From Sinotaia quadrata (Eukaryota; Mollusca; Gastropoda; Architaenioglossa; Viviparidae), in the NCBI GenBank assembly GCA_028829895.1, contig CM054183.1, positions 17,223,975 through 17,287,974 of the forward strand: a stretch of 64,000 nucleotides of DNA. The letters are read 5' to 3'. The notes under the pieces were generated by a model that had not been told where the DNA came from, made no database searches, and was given only the letters and a program-made list of their open reading frames with translations. Every line of letters starts with the position of its first letter. Within the stretch, counting starts at the first letter, position 1. Both the position numbers and the translations under genes were made by a program. Shown here piece by piece: positions 40,401-51,300 of the stretch.

Positions 40401-42304
40401 GCTGGCAGGCAGTCACACTTATGGGTCCACCAGATTCATTCTTTGTGCCATTTTACTTGGAGTATTCTGTAAGCCTAGCTCTCAAAGATGAATACTTTTA
40501 TATATGATATACAGTCTTAAAATATTATCAGTTTGTATTCCTGGAAATGGTGTTTGGCCTTTCTGTCAGTCCATGGGTACTATTCATTCCTTTTGTGGAG
40601 ACATTCAGACCTTTGATTTGAACACCTGTTTAATGCTGTTTTGATGATCTGAAGATTTACTTGAAATCTGTACAATCTTTCTTCAGATTAAAAAATTCCT
40701 GATGAAATTCCTGCAGATAGGTAGCAGATAGGAGCAGACTCCTTAAAAAAAATTCATTCATTTAATTGTATAAGTCTGAATGGCATGTATTCTGCAAAAT
40801 TTATTACTTTTATTTATAATGAAATTATTATGCTGATTTCTTTTCCTTCTGCTTGCACACTTTAATAGTAAGTTGGTTTTTTTTTTTTATTCTGCTGGGT
40901 TACTCAAAATAAGACATTCCTCAAAGTCATTTCTTCTTTTCTTCCTATTTGTACACTTAAAAAGTCGTTCCTTTCTTTCTTCTCGGTGCATGCTTTAAAA
41001 AACATAATCATTCTTCTTATCTTTCTGCTTGCATAGTTTAAAAGGCACACTCTTAGATACTATAGAGAATTTGGTCTTGATAAACCTGCAGTTTAAAGAT
41101 TATACTTGCCGTGACAAGAGATGGTAGTGCAGTAAATAGTAATAGCATGACATATGCTGACTGTCATTGATCTTTGAGACTTCATGGCAGACTTGAAAAA
41201 ATAAGGCAAATTACATCTTGGTTCTATGTGGTTATTTTCTCATGTCCCATCAGAAGTAGAGAAAAAACTACTCAGACAAGCCCTCACACAGTTTGAACAT
41301 ATAGAAAAGCAAGAATGTCTCTCCACCTTCACACCTGTTTCTTGTCATTGTGACAATCCTGCCTCATGCCTCTTTCTTGTCATTGTAACAATCCTGCCTC
41401 ATACCTTTCCTTGTCATTGTGACAGTCCTGCCTCACGCCTCTTTCTTGTCATTGTGACAATCCTGCCTCATACCTTTTCCTTGTCATTGTGAAATCCTGT
41501 CTCACGCCTCTTCCTTATTGTGACAATCCTGCCTCACACCTCTTTCTTGTCATTATGACAATCCTGCCTCACTCCTCTTCCTTGACATTGTGACATGGCT
41601 GCTTCATACATATGCCTCCTCATTGTGAAGTTTGCCCCACACCTCTTTATACTTGTCATTGAGTCATGCCTACTCCTTGCCTCTTGTCTGTATACAGAAA
41701 CAAGCTTATCACAGTGGAAGAGGGTGGTACTGCTTCTCATTTTATGATCACTCAGTTAAATCTTTGCTTATGGTCTAAAAAATTATCATGATTCTCTCAG
41801 ACATTTCCACAATTGTGGTTTATAGTCAATATGTGTACTTTGCCACCCAGTCAGATAAATTCCACAGTGATAATCAGACAAGAGTGTGGGCTAAAAGCAC
41901 AACACATTTCAGGATGCCTGAACATTCTTTTAGGAATGTAGCCCTGAAAGATGTGTCACCATGGTGTAGGAAGGCATCTTCTACCTTATCAATATCCTGA
42001 CTTAGAGATGTCTGCTTTAGCTTCTGACCAATGTTCCATCTAATATTTTTCCTATGTGTGTGGAACTGTTTCCTGTATGCATGGAACTTTTTTCTGTGTG
42101 CAGAACTGGCAGTTGTTAGAGCTTGTTACCAAAACTTGTGTACATAATTTTGAAACTGCTGCGTGGAATTTTCTAATGAGTTGTGTGTGTTTGCAGCCAT
42201 TTACCTTCTAGGGAATATTGCTTCCGACCCTTCTTTGGGTCTGGTAGCAAGTGCTTCCTTGAATGATTTAGAGATTTTTTCCATTTGGTTTGGACACACG
42301 CGCG

Positions 42305-42372
<68 letters not shown>

Positions 42373-45300
42373 CATATATATATACACAGATTTATAAGGA
42401 AATTCTATTCACTTTACTTGTGCAGATTGTATACGTTCTAATTTTTCATATAACTAACTTTAGGTTTTAGTTTACTCTGTTTCTTTTTCTCTGATCCATT
42501 TATTCTGTTATTGTCAGACTATATATATTGCAACATGAAAATTCAGAATGCTTACACAACACAAAAGTATCTGTAAGAATCAATATTTCAACTAAATAAT
42601 AAATATCCTTCATTCATACTGAAAAGATGGCATCCATGTGTATATGTATATTGCAACTTATAATTGTTTTTGTCTTGTTTACAGTAATGTTTCACAAAAT
42701 GCATGGATGTATTATAAAAAATGTTGATGCATCTCAATTTATGTAATATAATTGTTATTTTTCTCAGAATAGTGTTGAACTAGGAATTGATGAAAAACTG
42801 ATTTAAAAAAGAAATATTAGTGTAGCCCGTTTAGGTATTTGTGTGAGTCATCATGTACGTGTATAGTCGTATCCCCACGCTTTGCAGCAAAGTAGGTCAT
42901 CGGCCGCTAGATGAATCACGCTTCGCGGTCTGCTAACAGCTATATAGTAATGTGTATGACTGTGCCATTGAGTGTGTATTTTTATTGTTTATGATCACTC
43001 CCTTTGTTTCAAAGCGCGCCCTATATTGGCGTTAGCTGTGTTAGAGTGCGTGTCTTTATTGTTATATATTGTTTTAGGTAGTTAGTGAGTGAAGTTAATA
43101 TTTATATAGTTAGAAAGGAGATAGTTTATATTTTTAATTGATGTATTTTTATATGATGAATAATGTTATTGTATTTGTGTATTTTGTAATTTATGTGTGT
43201 GTGAATGCTTTTCCTCAAGCCCGCCAACACAGATTTTATTTTATTAAAGGTTTAATTCTTTAGATTATATATATGAAAAGATTTGTGTATTAAAGTATAA
43301 TTATAGTAGTTTTATTGTATATTTGAATTATTATGTAATTGTTAGGCATATAGCTATAATTGATAGTGGAAAGCAAGTAAAGAAACACAAAAGTTATTTT
43401 TAGAAGCCTTTTCACACTAGATTTTCATTTTTATAACCCGTGGGCTTCGGGGAGGCCCGCTCCCATAGGATATAATGAGCGTGTGTGGTTTGAGTGAACT
43501 ACTACAATTAGAGTCACCTAGAGTCTCGGCATTGGTAGCGGAACTACTACTTTGAGTGTCTGCCTCTGAGTCATCCTTGGTCGTCCGCTGGCGGTGTGCC
43601 GTTGAAATAAAGATCCTATGAAAATGTAAAACACGTGTTGCGTGTGCTGCCTCTCTCTCTCCTGCTGTGGCTGCCGTAGCGGTATTGTCTGCTTGTCTGT
43701 CTTATCATCATCGTCATCGTTCATCCAGTCATCTCCTCGCATCCTAGAGTGACCCATATGACGAACAACTACAACAACCACACTCGATCCATTCCACAAC
43801 AAAATTGGCGCTGCGAGCAGGATGGGCCCAAAGGGTGCGAGGAATGGCCAAACAACATTTTCTGGCTGGACAGACGGACGGCAGCCATTAACATCATAGC
43901 AGAGAGGGACGGCAGTGACAGCCGACATGGCCCTGACAGCACACCGCATGGCACTAACAACACGCCGACGACCATCCATCGCGGCACGACGGACGCCAAC
44001 TTCATGGCAGAGAGGGACGGCAGAGGCAGCCGACATGGCCGTGACAGCACACCGCATGGCACTAACAAAACGCCGACGACCATCCATCGCGGCATGACGG
44101 ACGCCAACTTCATGGCAGAGAGGGACGGCAGAGGCAGCCGACATGGCCGTGACAGCACACCGCATGGCGCTAACAACGCGCTGACGACCATCCTTCGTGG
44201 CATGACGGACGCCAGATATCACCAACAGCAGCAAAAAAAAACGGTCAGGACAAGCTAAAGACGTATTTTTCACTCAACTACATTATTCGGGGGGAATAAT
44301 GTAGCCCGTTTAGGTATTTGTGTGAGTCATCATGTACGTGTATAGTCGTATCCCCACGCTTTGCAGCAAAGTAGGTCATCGGCCGCTAGATGAATCACGC
44401 TTCGCGGTCTGCTAACAGCTATATAGTAATGTGTATGACTGTGCCATTGAGTGCGTATTTTTATTGTTTATGATCACTCCCTTTGTTTCAAAGCGCGCCC
44501 TATATTGGCGTTAGCTGTGTTAGAGTGCGTGTCTTTATTGTTATATATTGTTTTAGGTAGTTAGTGAGTGAAGTTAATATTTATATAGTTAGAAAGGAGA
44601 TAGTTTATATTTTTAATTGATGTATTTTTATATGATGAATAATGTTATTGTATTTGTGTATTTTGTAATTTATGTGTGTGTGAATGCTTTTCCTCAAGCC
44701 CGCCAACACAGATTTTATTTTATTAAAGGTTTAATTCTTTAGATTATATATATGAAAAGATTTGTGTATTAAAGTATAATTATAGTAGTTTTATTGTATA
44801 TTTGAATTATTATGTAATTGTTAGGCATATAGCTATAATTGATAGTGGAAAGCAAGTAAAGAAACACAAAAGTTATTTTTAGAAGCCTTTTCACACTAGA
44901 TTTTCATTTTTATAACCCGTGGGCTTCGGGGAGGCCCGCTCCCATAGGATATAATGAGCGTGTGTGGTTTGAGTGAACTACTACAATTAGAGTCACCTAG
45001 AGTCTCGGCATTGGTAGCGGAACTACTACTTTGAGTGTCTGCCTCTGAGTCATCCTTGGTCGTCCGCTGGCGGTGTGCCGTTGAAATAAAGATCCTATGA
45101 AAATGTAAAACACGTGTTGCGTGTGCTGCCTCTCTCTCTCCTGCTGTGGCTGCCGTAGCGGTATTGTCTGCTTGTCTGTCTTATCATCATCGTCATCGTT
45201 CATCCAGTCATCTCCTCGCATCCTAGAGTGACCCATATGACGAACAACTACAACAACCACACTCGATCCATTCCATCACATTAGTACAATCCTTTATTTA

Positions 45301-48300
45301 CTAAAGCATAAATAACAGATGTGTTGAATGTTTAATAAAAATAATAATGTAAAATAAAAATAAATACAATAATAAAAAAACAAAAGTTTAGATATTTACA
45401 AATTTTTCAGCCACATCAGGAACAAAAGCTCTTCAAATTTATGGCAATAGGTGTGAGCAAATAAAAGCTGAACATCCAGTCATAGCTTAGAGCTTTCATA
45501 TAATTGGTACCTTTGATTATTTGATAGACAAATATTTTCACTCAGTCATTGCAGTATTGTAATGATACCTTAAAGGTGTACCACTTTAAATAAACTTTCA
45601 GATTTGGGGGCATAAGGGACTATCATATCCAAATTAGAAAGAATCAGAGAGTGATGTTCTTGAGACCTGAAGTTACTAGTTTGGACCTATATACATATAC
45701 ACATTGTCATTTAATTAAAAACATTGACATTTTAACCATAAGAAATATGAACACAAATCTTCATTTGAATTTTGTGAACTGACATGCAAACAGAAGTACA
45801 ATATCAAGTTAAATTATTTGATATGAATTCAGAACATTGACTCTTTTTCTCAAAGTGTACATGTAATTGGATTGAAATTATTGATTCTTTATCTCTCTGT
45901 AAACGTATATGTAACATAATAATGTAATGTAGAGTAACATGTAATGTGGAGATGCACAAAGACTACATCAGGTAAGTGTATTACACTGTCATTGATAAAA
46001 GGGCTCAAGTGTAACTGATTTTGCATTTGCAGAATATGGTATTGCAAGCTATTACTCTATCTATCAGACATTTTATTTGACATGTTACATTGGTTTGCTG
46101 TTGATGTTGCTGAAAAAAAAGAATAAGTGACAGTTATTTTGTTTCTCATAAATTTCTTTTATTTAACTATGTCTAAGGTGTCTGAAGAGGAAAACGATTT
46201 GTTGGTTGAGGTGCCACAACAATGGGATAATCTTTTAATGAAGGCTAAGAATGTTGATGCCAAGCTTATAACAGTCAAACTCGTATTTACACAAGTTGGT
46301 ACATGTTTTTTCTTTGTAGTGATGTATGAGCTATTAACAAAATATTAGCAACATCATGTAGATAAAAACTTTTTTTGTCAAAAATACAATAAACATTTGT
46401 GGAAATTTTACACAATGCCAGGATTCACTGTGATTGCAGTAAACTATCAGGATATTTGTAAAATGTCATCTGAGTTAGATTTTTGATGGTTGTCCTATTT
46501 GAGGAATACAGTAGATTTGATTTGTTCTGGAACATTATATGGAGTCAAAATGACAGTTGATTTATTTGGGAATATTAACAGAAATATGGACAGTTTAGAA
46601 GACAGCAGATTTATCCTGGAACATTAACAGGAACCTAGTCTATCAGTACTGCTATATATTGAGTCACGTTTAAAAAGAGACTGGTGATCCTGAATATATT
46701 TAACGGTTGCTGTAGGATTTTTTTTGCATCATTTTATTGCTTGGACTCACTCTGTTTAGAGGTGGGATTTTTTTTTGCATCATTTTAGTGCTTGGACTCA
46801 GTTGTTGTCCCGAGGTAGTATTTTTCTTGTGTGTGCATCATTCTAGTGCTTGGATTCATTCACTTGTTGTCCCGAGGAGTTTATTTTAGTGCTTGGACTC
46901 ATTCACTTTTCCTGAGGAGTTTATTTTTGCATCATTTTAGTGCTTGGACTCAATTGTTGTCTAGAGGTGTTTATTTTGCATCATTTTAATGCTTTGAATC
47001 ATTCATTTGTTGTCCAGAGTTGGTTATTTTGCATTATTTTAGTGTTTGGATTCATTCAGTTGCTTCTTCTCTTGAATGAACCATCAACTTAAATTGAAAT
47101 TCTCCCTTGCTTGCCACACATTGTAATGTTCACTTCAAATGATTATTACCTTTTTGATCCATAGGAAAAATTTAATAATTTTTAAATGATGAAGTCAGAT
47201 TATTTTGTTTTCTCCTGTTGAAGAAGCAACACTCACATTTGAATATCAATTTTCACATTGATAAATAAATCAATCAATCTGTGTGACGTCAATTTCTCCT
47301 GTTGTAGTTAAAAAAGGAATTGTATGGACATTGATTTTAATATGATAAAGACAGCATTGTAGAGATTTTGATATTAAATGATAAAGAAGTTTAAAAAAGG
47401 TATGAATGTTGATTTTCACACAAAGTATTTTTTAAAGTAACATATGCCTGTCAATTTTTTACACAATGAAATTTTAAAAAATAAATCATCATATAAATAT
47501 TTTTTAATAATGAAAACGTAAGAACTGTATTGTTTGGATATTGAGTTTCAATTAATGAAAAGATAGGAACTGCATTGTATGGATGTTGACTGTCATTATA
47601 ATGAAGAAGTAAGAACTACATTTCATGGATGTTGATGTTCATTAATGAAGAAGCAAGAATTACATTGTATGGATGTCGATTTTCATTAATAAAGTATTGT
47701 AAGGACATAATGAAGAAGTAAGAACTGCATTGTTTGGATGTTGATGTTCATTAATGAGGAGGTAAGAATTGCATTGTATGGATATTGATTTTCATTAATG
47801 AAGTAAGAACTGCATTGTATGGATGTTGATTTTCATTAATGAAGTAAGAACTGCATTGTATGGATGTTGATTTTCATTAATGAAGAAATAAAACAACATT
47901 ATACCTATGTCAATTTGCAAATGATGAAGAAGTTAAAAAGAAAAAGCACTTAACTGCTGAAATAACTGAAAAATATTCTAATGCAACATTAAGAAATTTG
48001 ATTTGGCTGATTTAACATTTGATTAACTAAGCAAGGGATCAATCTTGATAAAATATAAAAGTTTTTATGTTACATTAGGTCGTTTTATTTAAAAATAAAT
48101 GTTACCTATACATTTTAATTAACTTTTGTGTTTGCATTTATTTTAAACCTCTCTGTTGGTTGCAGATTGCCCAAGAGCAGATTCGTAATTTTCGTCATCA
48201 GCTTACTGACTTTAGGCATCGAATCTTGCTGGAGGGACCTGGTGTTGTTGGGAATAACTTGGATAAAGGTAGGTCCTGAATGGTATAATGGAGGAGCCTG

Positions 48301-51300
48301 GCATTGTTAGGAGTAATTTGAATAAAAGTAGGTTCTGAATGGATAATTTTTATTGGAAGGATCTGACATTGTTAGGAATGACTGGGATAAAGATAGGTGT
48401 TGGGTAAAGGTAGTCTTGAATGGTATAATTTTTCCTGGAAGGATCTGGCATTATTAAGAATAATATGAATAAAGGTAGGTCCTGATTGGTATCATATTTT
48501 ATAAGACTGCAGGGATAAGGGGAAAGATTAAGTAAATATGTACAAGTGCTTTTGTGTGTCTTTTGAAATTTTTTTAAGGCTAGGTGACATTTGTCATTGA
48601 AGAATATAATTTTTTGAATGCAGTTATTTATAAAGCTGTAACAAACTGAAGAATGTGATTTTTTAATGCAGTTATTTATAAAGCTGTAACAAATTGAAGA
48701 ATGTACGGTTTTTTAATGCACTTATTTATAAAGCTGTAACAAATTGAAGAACGTGATTTTTGAATGCAGTTATGTATAAAGCTGTAACAAATTGAAGAAT
48801 GTGATTTTTGATTGCAGTTATTTATAAAGCTGTAACAAATTGGAGAATGTGATTTTTGAATGCAGTTATGTATAAAGCTGTAACAAATTGAAGAATGTGA
48901 TTTTTGAATGTAGTTGTTTTTAAATCTAAACTGAGAGATTGAAGAATATGATTTTTAGATGCATGTGTTTTAAAGCTAAGTGACAGAATGTGATTTTTTA
49001 ATTACAAATGTTTTTAAAGTTAAAATGATAGATTGAAGAATGTGATTTTTAATTGCAAATGTTTTTAAAGTTAAAATGATTGATTGGAGAATGTGATTTT
49101 AAATTGCAAATGTTTTTAAAGCTAAGTGATTGATTGAAGAATGTAATTTTTAATTGCAAATGTTTTTAAAGCTAAGTGATTAATTGAAGAATGTGATTTT
49201 TAATTACAAATGTTTTTAAAGCTAAGTGATTGATTGAAGAATGTGATTTTTTAATTGCAAGTGTTTTTAAAGCTAAGTGATTGATTGAAAATGTGATTTT
49301 TTTAATTGCAAGTGTTTTTAAAGCTAAGTGATTGATTGAAAAATGTGATTTTTTAATTGCAAGTGTTTTTAAAGTTAAGTGATTAATTGAAGAATGTGAT
49401 TTTTAATTACAAATGTTTTTAAAGCTAAGTGATTGATTGAAGAATGTGATTTTTTAATTGCAAGTGTTTTTAAAGCTAAGTAATTGATTGAATAATGTGA
49501 TTTTTAATTGCAAGTGTTTTTAAAGCTAAGTAATTGTTTGAATAATGTGATTTTTTAATTGCAAGTGTTTTTAAAGTTAAGTGATTGATTGAAGAATGTA
49601 ATTTTTAATTGCAAGTGTTTTTAAAGCTAAGTGATTGATTGAAGAATGTGATTTTTTAATTGCAAGTGTTTTTTAAAGCTAAGTGATTGATTGAAGAATG
49701 TTATTTTTTAAAAATTAAATAACAGATTAAAAAATATGATTTTTGAATGCAGGTGTTTTATAAATGACAGATTTCTGAATGTGAATTTTGAATGTAGGTG
49801 TGGAGTTGATGAAGGTCTTTTCAGAAGAGCTATTAGCAATGGAGGCAAGGAGAATAGAACTGACCAATGCAGAGAAACTGTTTGAGCTGCCTATTACTTT
49901 GTATCCTGAACTAGTGCAGTTACAGAAAGACATGGATGGTTTGAGCCAGTTGTATCACATCTACTCATTACAAAAGGCATGTATCAGTTTGGAAAGTGAA
50001 TAGAAGTTTTATATAACCTAGCAAAAAAACTGTAAACAAGACCACTAACAATAATTTGGTGTGTAGTGTGTATTTGTGTGTGTATTTAATGATAGTTGCT
50101 TTACAATAACATCTTGATTATAATAACTTGTTTTTGAGTAAGTTTAGTGGAAATCTCTCCCAAGACTTTGCAAATCTTTATATATTGTGTGGAGTTGTTG
50201 CTTTTCTGTATTGTGGCATCCATAATTTTGTCTGTCATTATGTCATCACTTGACTTCACACACCTTGGATGATGACTTGTCTCCACCATTTGATGTCCAA
50301 GGTGCTAGAAATTTCAAAAAGTACAGATTATGTAAATCCTTCACTTCTGATATTATAAAATTATAAATCTTAAAATATTATTTTAAAAAAGTGAATACAC
50401 CTAAAACTTTTTGTTGTCATTTTCATTTGATGTACACAGTTTTGAATGCCTGCAGCCTAACTGGCTTAATCATTTTTAAAGATGGAAACAAATTTTAGGT
50501 ATCAAATTTAAGGCAACACCAGGCAGTAGATAATTCAATCTATAGTGAAACCTTGCTAATCTGAACTATTTTGGGGAGGGTCTAAATAAGAGATTTGGAT
50601 TAGTGAGGTGCCTATTAGTTGGCATTACTCATTCTTTTAACACCTTGTAGGAGGTATGACAGTGAATTATTTGAGTTCAGATTATCATAAACCTTATCAC
50701 AAACAAATGACTAGCTAGGTCATAGCAGAAGGGTGAAGAAGTAGGTAGTAGGGGCCATGCATGGAAATGAGAGTGTGATTGGTCACAAAAGTGTGCTGTC
50801 CAGATTATGGAATATCTAGAGAAGTCGGGTCTGAATTAGCAAGGTTTCATTATATACAGAATTGTTTGAACCAAAACCCTGTTACTAAGGAAAAGCTTGA
50901 TCAGAATCTTATACTAATCTTTGAATCCATTTTTCTCATAATGTCTTCTAACTGATTTAAAATATTTACAACTTTCTCAATTTTAAGGTTAGAAATATGA
51001 TTTCATTACCAGAAATAGTTGATAAATTCAAACTGCCAGTACCACTGAAATGCCTCATTCTATCTTATGATTTGTTTAGTAAGAGTAGGCCACATAAAAT
51101 TCACTTCATGTTACTGACAAAATGAGTTATTGCTTTTAAACATGATTTTATTATTGACTTGCATTTTGACAGGCTGCACAAGTTAGTTGGTCTGAAACAT
51201 TGTGGGCCAACTTGAATATTGTAGTATTGCAAGAAGGTATCGAATCATATCTGAAACAGTTCAGAAAACTTAACAAAGAAGTTCGACTGATGCCCGTGGG

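Larger units (their letters stand above)
42821..45280 (+). mobile_element. Young non-autonomous LTR retrotransposon (TRIM/LARD-like)
   Basis: Two almost identical ~978-bp direct repeats (42821-43798 and 44300-45280) start TGTAGCCCG and end ..CACA. They enclose only about 500 bp. The flanking ATTAG/TTAG (42816-42820 and 45280-45284) is the target duplication. The left LTR is followed by a primer-binding site and the right LTR is preceded by a polypurine tract GGGGGGAATAA. There is no gag or pol; the internal part is three 108-bp GC-rich repeats. I saw one base change (T/C near 42972) and a 3-bp difference at the LTR ends, so the insertion is recent. It would need proteins of another element to move. 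Confidence 0.9.

Noticed and set aside
42163..42470. His/Thr-rich and Cys/Val-rich frames
   Set aside because: Translation of the CA microsatellite and its flanks.
43518..44273. 251-codon frame on the - strand, the longest in the window
   Set aside because: It spans an LTR end and GC-rich 108-bp repeats, is antisense to the element, and is open because the period is a multiple of 3.
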